Shown here piece after piece: positions 1-8,271 of a DNA stretch of 64,000 nucleotides. The DNA lies in the NCBI GenBank assembly GCA_016205975.1, contig JACQSK010000007.1:1-64000 (forward strand). Direction: 5' to 3'. Source of the DNA: Candidatus Uhrbacteria bacterium (GTDB lineage Bacteria > Patescibacteria > ABY1 > SG8-24 > GWF2-40-263). Position 1 is the stretch's first letter, and the number at the start of each line of letters is the position of its first letter. The notes under the pieces were generated by a model. That model had not been told where the DNA came from, searched no databases, and saw only the letters and a program-made list of their open reading frames with translations. The translations under genes and the position numbers were made by a program.

Positions 1-133
1 CACCGCTCCCATCGCTAAACAGACACGGCTTGGACGTTTCTCTATGAAGAGGCCTGTCCCTACTCTCGTGGCTGGCTAAAATAACCAACCGGAAATATTC
101 ACTTCCCTGACAAGAGGAAAAAATCACTTCCCG

Positions 134-162
134 TTGACACCAAGCCGACGCTCTGATAGAGT
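134..162 (+). promoter_or_regulatory. Promoter of the thyA-like gene
   Basis: TTGACA at 134-139 and TAGAGT at 157-162 are separated by exactly 17 bp, and the ATG at 173 lies 10 nt past the -10 box. This decides the start: an in-frame TTG at 134 is part of the -35 box. The upstream bases 1-133 show no gene I can support. Confidence 0.7.
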
Positions 163-172
163 ACTCTCATCT

Positions 173-1012
173 ATGACGCCATTTGACGAGCAATACAGGC
201 AAGCCATTGCTGACATTATGGATCACGGTTTTGACATCCCCAACCCTTGGTCCGGGCGTGACACCAAGATGCTGCCGGGCGTGACGTTGCGCGTGGACGT
301 CGGCGAGTCGTTTCCGCTTTTGACGCTGCGCAAGATTCCGTTGAAGCTGTTTGTCGCTGAGCAGGTTTGGTACCTCATGGGGGAGAATCGTCCGGACTGG
401 ATGCGCACCTATACAAAGATCTGGGACGATTTTTTGGAGAGCGATGGCACGATCAGGGCCGCGTACGGCTACCGCTGGCGGCATCACTTCGGGCGCGACC
501 AGATCGCCGGTCTCGTCGATCACCTCACGCAGAATCCGCACTCGCGCCACGCGGTGGTGGTCACGTGGGACCCAGCAGACGACGGCCTGGCTGTAGACAC
601 CAAGATGAATCTGCCCTGTCCATATTCTTTCACCGTGAATATCGCCGGAGGCAGGTTGCATTTGCATAACATCGTGAGGAGCAACGACATGATCCTCGGC
701 TGTCCGCACGACGCCGCCGGGTTTGCCCTGCTCCAGTGTCTGCTTGCCGAGCGTCTTAGCGTTCTACCCGGCGTCTACACCCACTCGATCAGCAACGCCC
801 ACATCTATGACAACCATTACGATGCGGCGCGCGAGATCATGCGCAGGACTCATGAGCATCCTCCGGTGAAGTTTACGGCCCCTTCAGGGGCGTTCCACCG
901 AGCCACGCAAGGCGATGGCGCGCTCGTGGATGAGATTTTTCAGCAGCTGAAGAGCCAGTACCAGCCGCTCGCGCCAATTGAGAACTTAAAGATTACGGTC
1001 AACGTGTACTAG
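173..1012 (+). CDS. thyA: Thymidylate synthase-family enzyme, possibly dCMP-specific
   Basis: A 279-aa ThyA-family protein that would methylate or hydroxymethylate a pyrimidine deoxynucleotide using methylene-tetrahydrofolate. Seen: the catalytic Cys in NLPCPYSF, the phosphate-binding Arg in PHSRHAVV, the RSND motif and AHIYDNH, which matches the ThyA T-H-L-Y-x-N-H segment. The Asn that reads the uracil ring (N177 of E. coli ThyA, in FNIASY) is replaced by Asp in PHDAAGFALL. In this family Asp at this place is the hallmark of T4 dCMP hydroxymethylase, which also has RSND. The substrate may therefore be dCMP rather than dUMP (inference). The gene ends 2 bp before a DHFR/RibD-like gene, which fits folate recycling. 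Confidence 0.85.
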   Translation: MTPFDEQYRQAIADIMDHGFDIPNPWSGRDTKMLPGVTLRVDVGESFPLLTLRKIPLKLFVAEQVWYLMGENRPDWMRTYTKIWDDFLESDGTIRAAYGYRWRHHFGRDQIAGLVDHLTQNPHSRHAVVVTWDPADDGLAVDTKMNLPCPYSFTVNIAGGRLHLHNIVRSNDMILGCPHDAAGFALLQCLLAERLSVLPGVYTHSISNAHIYDNHYDAAREIMRRTHEHPPVKFTAPSGAFHRATQGDGALVDEIFQQLKSQYQPLAPIENLKITVNVY

Positions 1013-1014
1013 CT

Positions 1015-1515
1015 ATGAGAGTGGTCCTCATCGCCGCGATCTCCGCGGACGGAAAAATCGCGCAGTCTCCTCTGCAAAGCTCGCTTGCATGGACCTCGAA
1101 AGAGGACACGGCTTTTTTTGTGGAGAAGACCAAAGAGGCGGGCGTGGTCATCATGGGGCGCCGGACGTTTGAGACCATCGGCAGACCCCTCAAGGGCAGG
1201 CGGCTGATCGTGCTGAGTGAAACGCCAGGAGCGGTGGAAGGCGTCGAGTATGTGAACGCGTCGCCCCGGGACGTGATCGAGCGTCTTGAGCGGGAAGGCG
1301 TGACGCAAGTCGTTGTGGGCGGAGGCTCATCGGTGTACAGCCAGTTTTTGCATGCAGGGCTTGTGACAGACGTCTATCTCACGGTTGAGCCGATTTTGTT
1401 TGGAGGCGGCGTCCATTTGGCTGAGGGGTTTGATCCCATACAATTGAGCTTGGTCGAAGTGACCAAGCTCAATGCTCAGACGGTATTGTTGCATTATCAA
1501 GTCGCTCCCTCCTAG
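1015..1515 (+). CDS. DHFR/RibD C-terminal-like reductase
   Basis: A 166-aa protein of the dihydrofolate reductase fold, closest by eye to the RibD C-terminal reductase group. Seen: an N-terminal strand with ISADGKIA, GRRTFETIG (the GRxTxE-type NADPH motif), VVVGGGSSVY (the GG nucleotide loop) and a C-terminal EPILFGGG. It starts 2 bp after the ThyA-like gene, so the two are almost certainly co-transcribed; it probably regenerates tetrahydrofolate for that enzyme. A riboflavin role is possible, but no other rib gene is present here. The 3' end overlaps the convergent 1175-aa gene by 4 bp. Confidence 0.75.
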   Translation: MRVVLIAAISADGKIAQSPLQSSLAWTSKEDTAFFVEKTKEAGVVIMGRRTFETIGRPLKGRRLIVLSETPGAVEGVEYVNASPRDVIERLEREGVTQVVVGGGSSVYSQFLHAGLVTDVYLTVEPILFGGGVHLAEGFDPIQLSLVEVTKLNAQTVLLHYQVAPS

Positions 1516-4500
1516 CTTTTTGCAAAGATTTCCGTATAGACGCCTGCACGCTGTGCGGCGTCTTTTACGATCGCATGGGTGCCGTCCAGGACGTCTTTGT
1601 GGCTGCGCAAGTACATTCCCAGCTGTTCGATCAGGAACTTCGACTCCACGCTCTCTCCCTGTCCGGCCGCCTTGAGCTCTCTGATCGCTTCGTTCATGAG
1701 ATACACTTCTCCGGCGATGCTCATCTCCTGCTGCGAGACGTAATCGGCGGCCAGCGTCTCCTGCCAGCCGTCCACCAACATGTTGGCCGCGCGCGACTCC
1801 AGAACCGGTTTGGCGTTTTTGATCAGCTGGGTGAGATCAAACTGGGGCTTGCCGTCCGTGTCGTAGGTGAAGGCGACTTGGCCCAAGCCCGGAATGCGAA
1901 TGTCGCCTATGCGCGCCTCAGCCGGAACCGCTTGAATGGCGTCCTCGTGGAATAGATTGACCTGTGCTTGGATTTTTTGGAGGTCTGACGCGTCGAAAAG
2001 GTTCGTGCGCTGCGCCTCGGCGAGATCCTCTGCCAGGCTCTCACGCAGCAGATGTGCTTCCGCGCTGTCGCCCAGGTCCTTTGCTTCCAGTTTTGTGAGC
2101 ACGGTTTGCGCGGACGCGAGGCGCTGGGAAAGCTCCTTTGTCATTTCTTGCCGTCCTGCGATCTCACCTGTTGCGGCCATTTCGATCGCGGAAGCATCGG
2201 CCATACCCTCAACCTCAGCGACCTGGCCAGGCGTCAGCTCGTCCAGCTGGATGTTGAAGCTGTCGCCGACGGGATTGAGCCTGAGGCTGCCATCCACCAG
2301 GCCGGTCGAAGTTTCTGCTGCCTCGGGTACGCTTGCATTCGGAGCCTCCGTCGCGGGCGCACTCACTCCATGCTCATAGGTGAACCCAGCTGCGCGCGCT
2401 TCCTCGAGTGTCATCTCTTGGCCCGTCTGCGTGTCGAGGAACCCGATCGTCGTGTGACCGTCAGACTCATGGGCGAGCACGGCCAAGCGTCCAATAGCTT
2501 GGGTGGCAAGCCGCGTGTCGCCATCGGCTCGGACGATGCCAGCCTCGCGCGCCGCTGCGAGCGCTGCCTTGGCGCTCAGACCCTGGCGTTCGAGAATCTT
2601 GAGGATGCCATCGCCCTTTTGGACTCTTTCGGTTTCAACGGGTGTCTCTGGATATTCAGCGGCCGTTCCCGGCTCAGGAGATTCACCAGGCATCGGTGGC
2701 GCTCCTGCGCCCGCGGCTGTCTGGCGCGGTTCTCCTGATTCAGAGACATCCGGGCTTGCATCGCTGTCACCTGTGTCCGTGCCGCCCGTATCCGTGTCTG
2801 AAACGCCTGTGTCGCCCGTCGTGCCCACAGGAAGTTCAGGAGCCGTGTCTGTGCCGCGTGTTGACCCCAAGAGCGAGCCAAGCCGCCGCCATGGCGCCAA
2901 GGCATTATCCGCGAGAAATTGTCCCGTTCCCTTTTCCTCCCATGCCTTGAGACTCGCTTCAATCGCACCCCCGACTCCTTCCGTGAGCATTTCGCTGATC
3001 GCGAGTTCGGCAAATCCTGCCGCGCGTAGCACGACCGTCGCGCCATGGACGACACTGATCGCCTTGCCGGCTCTCGTTTCAGCTCCGCCACCCTTGAGCT
3101 GCGCGAGTGTTTCTGTGACGCCTCCGACAATAAGTGTGTTGAGACCCAGACGCTTCTCTTGCTTGAGTCGCGCGGCACGTTCTCCGAGTGCCACGACTCC
3201 ATACGCCACGCCTCGCAGGGTTGAAAGGCCGGTCGTCATGAAGGCAAAGTTGAGCGACTCCTTGAGCACTTGCGCGTTCCTGATCCGCGTCTGGATGGCT
3301 TGGTCAAGAAGCTTGGCGATGTCTTCCTGATATTTTTCTTCCGCTTGTCGTCGTCCGGCGTCGAGTGTGTTATGAATATCTTTTGCTTGCAGGATGAGAT
3401 CTCGTTTTTTCTCTTCGGTCAGAAACTTTGAAGCACTGATCGCTTCTTCCAGTTTTGTCATTCTTCTTTCCAGCGCGCCTGTGCTGGTATCCTCCACAGA
3501 TGTGCCGTTTGGCGGTTTGTAGGCTTCCATGAGGCGAGCCCGTTCTTGCTTGGTGAGGTATTTTTGGGTGACCCATGCCGGTAGGTCGTGGATGATCTTG
3601 ACTCCTCCGTAGCTCGCCGCCACGCTCAAGACCCCCGTGGCAATACTCGCGGTCACGTCCGCGCTCGTGGGCTTATAGTCTTTTTCGTCCTTCGCGGTGA
3701 CTTCACCGCGGAAGCGTGCCAGACCTTGTCTGAACCGATCTGCCGCGCTACGGAAGCCAGACGTGATCGACTCGAGGAGAGGCGTCTTCGTTTCTGTCGT
3801 CGTGGTTTCTATTTCTGTCGTCGTGGGAGAATGAGCCTCAGACGCCGCTGGTTCAGGAGCCGCGGAAGCCCCTGACTCAGGCTCGGCTGCGTTATCCAAA
3901 TCTGCTGCTCCACCTGTCGGTTCTTTTTCTTTGTCGATGGTTGCAGCCGTTCCTGGAGCTTCTTCTATGACGGAACCGGGAGTATGGAACAAGGCCCAAA
4001 ATTCAGATTCGCTCAGTGAGAAAATGAACTCTGATCGTTCTGGCGACCCGGACGCCATCTGTTCAGATTTTTCGGTGATTTCTTTGAGTCGTTTTTGGGT
4101 GATGGGTTTCAGATTAGAGGTGTAGCGTCCAGAACCAGCATCGCGGATTATGTGTCTTGAGAGAAGGTCTTGGATGGTTCCTTCCGCGTTTACCACCTCG
4201 CATCCGAAAGTTCCAATGAGCGTGTCGCGATTTAGTTCTCTGCCAGAAAAAAGGTACCCAAGAAGAGCTTCTCCTTTTTCTCTCCCAAGCAATCTTAGGT
4301 ACTTATGTCTGACATCCGGTGGTGGGGGAATCGGCGGAGGGGCGTCGGATTTTCCCCACTCTGTGAGAAGAACACGGGGCTCTCCCAGTACCGAGTTGCT
4401 GATGACTCCGCGCTTTTCGAGGCTTTCTATCATCAACCGGGCGGCCGTGTAATCGAAGTTTGGAAAGCACTCAAGGATGGCTCCCATGAGATCCGGAACC

Positions 4501-5039
4501 AAATCGTTCTTTTTTGCAATCACCGCCTGCGCCACCTTCGTGAACTGTGCTTCTGTAAACTCCGCCGGCAGAGGAGCGTCTGGGTCCGTGAGGAGCGGCG
4601 CTGGCGACTCATGGGTCGCTCGCGGCGCTGTCACCGTCACGGGTGCCGTTTCTGTGACCGCGGCAGAAGATCCAGGAGCGTCTAGTCGTGGAGTAGGCAC
4701 AGCAAGTCTAGGACGTTTGACAGGCACAAGCGGCTTGGGAATGTTGGGGTCTGTTGGTGGCCGCGGGGGTTCGACAGAAGGCGGTGGTGCAACCGTCTGA
4801 GCTGTCTGTGGTGTAGCCGATTTTTTCTTTGGTTGAGATTTTCTCTTTTTTTTCTCTGGTGGAACAGGCACCGCGTCAGGCGCGCTCGCGAGAGCGGGCT
4901 CGGAAGCGGCAGCAGCTACATTCGTAACATGAACCTCAACGTTAACTCCCGCCGCGCGCCGCGGGGGAAGCTTCATCGTTGGTGTTGGCTCTTGTGCAGC
5001 TTGGTCAGAGCCTTCTCCTGTTGGAGTTTTTGGACTCAT
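1512..5039 (-). CDS. 1175-aa protein of unknown function, Pro/Ala/Thr-rich
   Basis: I do not recognise this protein. The first ~160 residues are low-complexity Pro/Ala/Thr/Lys-rich. Residues ~165-240 look like a winged helix, with AARLMIESLEKRGVIS recalling the FtsK gamma DNA-binding domain, and a second helical module follows. Another disordered E/T/A-rich linker comes next, then a charged coiled-coil-like stretch around 520-620, an Asp/Thr/Gly-rich linker with alternating DT and GDTG steps, and a mixed alpha/beta C-terminus. There is no signal peptide and no convincing membrane helix. It is the third gene of a minus-strand trio joined by 4-bp ATGA overlaps with the genes at 5036 and 5353. 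A structural or nucleoid/cell-division-associated role is only a guess. Confidence 0.7.
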   Translation of the reverse strand: MSPKTPTGEGSDQAAQEPTPTMKLPPRRAAGVNVEVHVTNVAAAASEPALASAPDAVPVPPEKKKRKSQPKKKSATPQTAQTVAPPPSVEPPRPPTDPNIPKPLVPVKRPRLAVPTPRLDAPGSSAAVTETAPVTVTAPRATHESPAPLLTDPDAPLPAEFTEAQFTKVAQAVIAKKNDLVPDLMGAILECFPNFDYTAARLMIESLEKRGVISNSVLGEPRVLLTEWGKSDAPPPIPPPPDVRHKYLRLLGREKGEALLGYLFSGRELNRDTLIGTFGCEVVNAEGTIQDLLSRHIIRDAGSGRYTSNLKPITQKRLKEITEKSEQMASGSPERSEFIFSLSESEFWALFHTPGSVIEEAPGTAATIDKEKEPTGGAADLDNAAEPESGASAAPEPAASEAHSPTTTEIETTTTETKTPLLESITSGFRSAADRFRQGLARFRGEVTAKDEKDYKPTSADVTASIATGVLSVAASYGGVKIIHDLPAWVTQKYLTKQERARLMEAYKPPNGTSVEDTSTGALERRMTKLEEAISASKFLTEEKKRDLILQAKDIHNTLDAGRRQAEEKYQEDIAKLLDQAIQTRIRNAQVLKESLNFAFMTTGLSTLRGVAYGVVALGERAARLKQEKRLGLNTLIVGGVTETLAQLKGGGAETRAGKAISVVHGATVVLRAAGFAELAISEMLTEGVGGAIEASLKAWEEKGTGQFLADNALAPWRRLGSLLGSTRGTDTAPELPVGTTGDTGVSDTDTGGTDTGDSDASPDVSESGEPRQTAAGAGAPPMPGESPEPGTAAEYPETPVETERVQKGDGILKILERQGLSAKAALAAAREAGIVRADGDTRLATQAIGRLAVLAHESDGHTTIGFLDTQTGQEMTLEEARAAGFTYEHGVSAPATEAPNASVPEAAETSTGLVDGSLRLNPVGDSFNIQLDELTPGQVAEVEGMADASAIEMAATGEIAGRQEMTKELSQRLASAQTVLTKLEAKDLGDSAEAHLLRESLAEDLAEAQRTNLFDASDLQKIQAQVNLFHEDAIQAVPAEARIGDIRIPGLGQVAFTYDTDGKPQFDLTQLIKNAKPVLESRAANMLVDGWQETLAADYVSQQEMSIAGEVYLMNEAIRELKAAGQGESVESKFLIEQLGMYLRSHKDVLDGTHAIVKDAAQRAGVYTEIFAKS

Positions 5040-5356
5040 AGGGTTTGGAGATAGTCTCTCAACTGTTGAATCTTCGCGTTGCGCTGAAGGTCATCGGCGA
5101 GGGTGAGAGAGGCTTTGTGTTGCTGGTGCCCAAGCCGCTGTCCCTCGCGGGCGTATTCGTCCATGAGTTTTTGAATGCCCTGCGCGAGCTGGTGCTCAGT
5201 TGCGACCTCTGCTTCTTCCCATGCGAACACGAGCTTGAAGAGATCCTCCTCGAGTTTGCGGTCGTCGGTCATTGAAAGCAAGTCAATCAGTAGAAGCTTC
5301 GTCGAGCGATCGAGCGGACGGTTTTGAAGGATGTTCATGAGGCGCGGCCAACTCAT
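5036..5356 (-). CDS. Small hypothetical protein (106 aa)
   Basis: Unrecognised, almost all alpha-helical and charged, with no membrane segment. Its start overlaps the stop of the upstream 107-aa gene by 4 bp and its stop overlaps the start of the 1175-aa gene by 4 bp, so the three are translationally coupled. It may be a partner subunit of the large protein. Confidence 0.6.
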   Translation of the reverse strand: MSWPRLMNILQNRPLDRSTKLLLIDLLSMTDDRKLEEDLFKLVFAWEEAEVATEHQLAQGIQKLMDEYAREGQRLGHQQHKASLTLADDLQRNAKIQQLRDYLQTL

Positions 5357-5676
5357 ACCTCGGGTTGTTTCAAAGCGGCCTCGATACGATCCAGCGCTTC
5401 CATGGCGCTTTGCTCTGAGGCGGCTTTCGCCGTTTCGTACTTCGCCTGCGCTTTTTGGATCGCCTCGCCCAGCATCTGATTCTCGCGCGCGACCGTCTCG
5501 TGGACGTTGGTTTCCAAGATGTGCATGAGTCGATCAAGCTGTTCGGGCGTCATCTCCGGCATCATCGCCACAAAGCCAGCCTTCACGTCTTCGGGCATAT
5601 CGGCCGCGGTTAAAAGGAGAGCGAAACGCTCGCCGAGTTTTTTTGCTTCTTGCTCGATGTCTGGTTGTGGATCCAT
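5353..5676 (-). CDS. Small helical hypothetical protein (107 aa)
   Basis: Start taken at the ATG at 5676 (MDPQPDIEQ); an upstream in-frame ATG adds 11 residues that do not look conserved in character. Residues 45-105 form a long amphipathic helix rich in Ala, Glu and Gln, likely a coiled coil. First gene of the coupled trio 5676-1512. A TATGATA-like -10 may lie at 5680-5690, shared with the divergent gene at 5711. Function unknown. Confidence 0.55.
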   Translation of the reverse strand: MDPQPDIEQEAKKLGERFALLLTAADMPEDVKAGFVAMMPEMTPEQLDRLMHILETNVHETVARENQMLGEAIQKAQAKYETAKAASEQSAMEALDRIEAALKQPEV

Positions 5677-5710
5677 AAGGTATGATAGTTTACAACGAGT
5701 ATACCCCATT

Positions 5711-6628
5711 ATGGCACCAAATATCGAATACCCCTACATGCCGCCTGGGCGGTTTCTGAAGTACGCCTCGCCGGACGATCCGTTTATGGTCGCCGCGGCG
5801 CGTGCCAGGGCGGAGCAGGCGAGCGATGCCTTGTATCCGGTTGGGGCCGCGATGGTCGTGGGCGGCGCGATGGTCGCGCGCGCGGGGAACGGGTTTAACC
5901 GCGGGGCCGGGAAGGTGCATGTGTGCCCGCGGATCGTTCTGGACGTTCCCAGCGGGACCGGGTATGAGCTGTGCGATCTCCACGATCCGACGGGTCATGC
6001 GGAGCGGATGCTCTTGCAGGTCGCTCGGGAGGCTGGGATCGATCCAGCCGGCAGCGACGTCTATCTGTACGGCCACTGGTGGGCGTGCGAGCCCTGCTGG
6101 AGCGCGCTCATCGAAGCGGGCGTGCGGGATCTCTATGTGACCGATGACGCGCACGAGCGGTTTGCGCGAGAGAAGGTGTATGGAGAGACACTCACGCCCG
6201 GCGTGAAAAGCGTCTACATCGCCGGACCGATCACCAACGTGGAAGACTTTGAGAGCCAGAAGCGTTTTTATGAAGCGCTCGGGGAGGCCGCAGAGCAGGT
6301 GGGATGTCGAAGCTGTATCCCGCATCGGGATAGCGGTGAAACCCAGTGGGCGCACGATGAGAATAAAGCGGCGGACGTGTTTGCCTGGGCGACGGGGGCG
6401 GTGCGTGACTGCGATGTCGTGGCGGCTGATGTGAGCGTGCCTTCGCTTGGGACCGGCGGGGAACTCGTCGAAGCCACGAGGGAAGGGAAGCACATCGTTC
6501 TTCTGTCCAAGAGAGGCTCGCGCGTCTCCGCATTCGTCCGAGGCAATCCCTCCGTGGTCTATCACATCGAGTATATTGACGAAGCTGATGCCGCGCGACA
6601 GCTTCGAAATGTCCTGAGGCAGCTCTAG
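5711..6628 (+). CDS. CMP/dCMP deaminase-like domain fused to nucleoside 2-deoxyribosyltransferase-like domain
   Basis: 305 aa with two domains. Residues ~20-160 are a zinc cytidine/deoxycytidylate deaminase fold: GHAERMLL gives the His-Ala-Glu motif, and WWACEPCW gives the C-x-x-C zinc ligands. Residues ~170-300 resemble nucleoside 2-deoxyribosyltransferase or DNPH1/Rcl-type enzymes: SVYIAGPIT at the start, CDVVAADVS and GTGGELVEA with the catalytic-type Glu. The fusion suggests nucleotide salvage or sanitation. It could deaminate a (5-methyl-)dCMP to a dUMP/dTMP-level product and cleave unwanted nucleotides, but specificity cannot be read from sequence. Start at ATG 5711; longer in-frame starts run into the divergent gene. 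Confidence 0.7.
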   Translation: MAPNIEYPYMPPGRFLKYASPDDPFMVAAARARAEQASDALYPVGAAMVVGGAMVARAGNGFNRGAGKVHVCPRIVLDVPSGTGYELCDLHDPTGHAERMLLQVAREAGIDPAGSDVYLYGHWWACEPCWSALIEAGVRDLYVTDDAHERFAREKVYGETLTPGVKSVYIAGPITNVEDFESQKRFYEALGEAAEQVGCRSCIPHRDSGETQWAHDENKAADVFAWATGAVRDCDVVAADVSVPSLGTGGELVEATREGKHIVLLSKRGSRVSAFVRGNPSVVYHIEYIDEADAARQLRNVLRQL

Positions 6629-6727
6629 CCAGGAGCGTGTACATTATTTTTCGATCGAAAAGAAATGGAGACGTTCGGAGTGGGAGCGTCTCCCGTGGAA
6701 CAGAGCGAGTCTTGCAGAGGTTGTCGA

Positions 6728-6754
6728 AGAAAAAACGGCTTGAGGAAGCCGTTT
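6728..6754 (-). terminator. Intrinsic terminator of the 7462-6758 gene
   Basis: A perfect 9-bp stem (AAACGGCTT at 6733-6741 pairing with 6746-6754), a GAGG loop, and a T-run on the minus strand directly after the stem. Confidence 0.85.
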
Positions 6755-6757
6755 CGA

Positions 6758-7462
6758 TCAGTCAGTCTGTGAGGCCGCGGAGATTTCGTGGACGATGCGC
6801 AGGGTGCGCGTCGTCTTTTCGTATTCCCATCGGACGATGTCGCAGCTGCCCCAGTGCATCCTCTCGACCGCCTGGATGACGACGAGCTGAAGACGTCCTT
6901 TCACCTGTCGAACGCGCACGAGGCCACGCGCTTGTGTGGGCGCCCGCAGATACACGAGCAACGCGGGGTGTTTGCTCGCATGGCGCAAGATCATCCGATG
7001 CACGGTGCTGCGACTCGTCTTGAGTCTCTGGGCCGTGGCTCTGATCGACACCCCCTGGACGCGATGGAGGTAATAGGCGACAGAGTCTGGATCCGTCGGA
7101 TCGTAGAAAACGTCCTTGGCACTGGGCGGCTTGTAGCGCTTGAGCGTGATCGTGTCTGCCCCTGCGCGCCATTCCACGACCGTCCCGTCCTTCCATCCGC
7201 AGCAGTTGAGCGCGCGAGCGCCCAGAATGAGACGGACGCTGTTGGGCGGCAGTCGGTAGAGTTTGAGCCAGCCGCGCTCCACCTTGATGTTGTTGACAAG
7301 ACGGTACCGGCGGACGGATTGGCGCAGAGCGTGGATCGTGAGGTAGCCGAGTTCGCGCGCCACGCGTCGTTCGTGCAAGCCTTCTCGCAGACGCCGGTCC
7401 GCCTGCGCGGCGCGTTCACGCACCGCTGTGCGGGACAATCGGCAGCCATGGATCGGTTCCAT
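6758..7462 (-). CDS. HTH/AbrB-like putative DNA-binding protein, paralogue B
   Basis: 234 aa, clearly homologous along its length to the next gene upstream (7477-8181): shared RERAAQA, RRV-x-x-ELGY, GWLKL, CGWKDG, DPDSVAYYLHRV and GDIVRWEY-type blocks. By eye it holds an N-terminal helix-turn-helix, a hydrophobic hairpin resembling the SpoVT/AbrB swapped-hairpin DNA-binding fold, a second HTH (TAQRLKTSRSTVHRMILRH) and a second AbrB-like segment at the C-terminus. Start chosen at ATG 7462 with SD GGGAGA; a GTG at 7480 overlaps the stop of the upstream gene. Likely a regulator; target unknown. Confidence 0.65.
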   Translation of the reverse strand: MEPIHGCRLSRTAVRERAAQADRRLREGLHERRVARELGYLTIHALRQSVRRYRLVNNIKVERGWLKLYRLPPNSVRLILGARALNCCGWKDGTVVEWRAGADTITLKRYKPPSAKDVFYDPTDPDSVAYYLHRVQGVSIRATAQRLKTSRSTVHRMILRHASKHPALLVYLRAPTQARGLVRVRQVKGRLQLVVIQAVERMHWGSCDIVRWEYEKTTRTLRIVHEISAASQTD

Positions 7463-7476
7463 GTTCTCTCCCGTTC

Positions 7477-8181
7477 TCACGGAGTTTCCTGAAGCTGTGC
7501 CGAGTGTTCCAGGTTCACGCGCAGCACGCGCGCCTCCTCGTCATACTCCCACCGAACGATGTCGCCGCCTTTCCATTTCAACCGCTTGATCGGCGTTATG
7601 AGCGTGAGCGATAGGCTGACGCCGCCCTTATGCACCGAGACGATGCCGTCGTCTTCGATCGGGGAGCGCGTGAAGGCCGGGAGCTTTGGGTGCTTCATGG
7701 CGTGCCTGAGGGCCATACGCCGCGCCGCGCTGCGGGAGACGCCGAGTTCTGTCGCGACGTCCGTGAGAGTCTTGCCCATGACGCGGTGCAGGTAGTAGGC
7801 AACAGAATTCGGATCGTCGTCGCGCACATGCGCGTTTCTGCGGTTGAGTCGGACAGCTCGCAAGAGGATCGTCGCACCTTTGATACGCCAGTGGATGCCC
7901 TGGCCGTCTTTCCAACCGCACCGTCTGAGCGGACGGGTCGTCAGTAAGAGGAAGGATGTGCCGTTCTTGCGCAGAGGGAGTTTGAGCCACCCCTTGTCAC
8001 GCCGGTATCCATGGCGCTTGCGATGATACTGGACGGACGCCAGTAAGGCCTTCACAGACACATAGCCGAGTTCCTTGATGACCCGGCGCTGCGACACGCC
8101 GTCGAGCAGCATCTGCGAGGCTTGCGCGGCGCGTTCGCGTTGCTTGGCGCGCGGGAGCCGGCGGGCGTTGATGGGATCCAT
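7477..8181 (-). CDS. HTH/AbrB-like putative DNA-binding protein, paralogue A
   Basis: 234 aa, tandem paralogue of the downstream gene. The same order is seen: HTH-like (RRVIKELGYVSVKALLASV), an AbrB-like hairpin ending in GWKDGQGIHW, a second HTH (VATELGVSRSAARRMALRH), and an AbrB-like C-terminus where LKWKGGDIVRWEYDE closely resembles the LGWKKGD block of AbrB proteins. It has a strong promoter and SD (GGAGG 5 nt before ATG). Likely a duplicated DNA-binding regulator pair; not matched to a named family. Confidence 0.65.
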   Translation of the reverse strand: MDPINARRLPRAKQRERAAQASQMLLDGVSQRRVIKELGYVSVKALLASVQYHRKRHGYRRDKGWLKLPLRKNGTSFLLLTTRPLRRCGWKDGQGIHWRIKGATILLRAVRLNRRNAHVRDDDPNSVAYYLHRVMGKTLTDVATELGVSRSAARRMALRHAMKHPKLPAFTRSPIEDDGIVSVHKGGVSLSLTLITPIKRLKWKGGDIVRWEYDEEARVLRVNLEHSAQLQETP

Positions 8182-8196
8182 GGAACCTCCATTGCG

Positions 8197-8225
8197 GTTA
8201 TAGCGAAAAGGAGCCGGGTGGTCAA
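8197..8225 (-). promoter_or_regulatory. Promoter of the HTH/AbrB-like pair
   Basis: On the minus strand TTGACC (8225-8220), a 17-bp spacer and TATAAC (8202-8197) precede the GGAGG-ATG of the gene starting at 8181. Confidence 0.75.
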
Positions 8226-8233
8226 GGGATTTG

Positions 8234-8260
8234 AAAAGCGCGCCTCTTGGGGAAGCGCGC
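8234..8260 (-). terminator. Intrinsic terminator of the 9069-8272 gene
   Basis: A GCGCGC/GCGCGC stem (8238-8243 with 8255-8260) is followed on the minus strand by TTTT. It lies just after the stop of the orphan gene. Confidence 0.7.
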
Positions 8261-8271
8261 CGTGAGTCTGG

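Noticed and set aside
134..172. TTG start for the thyA-like gene
   Set aside because: The TTG is the -35 box of a 17-bp-spaced promoter; ATG 173 fits transcription and the family N-terminus.
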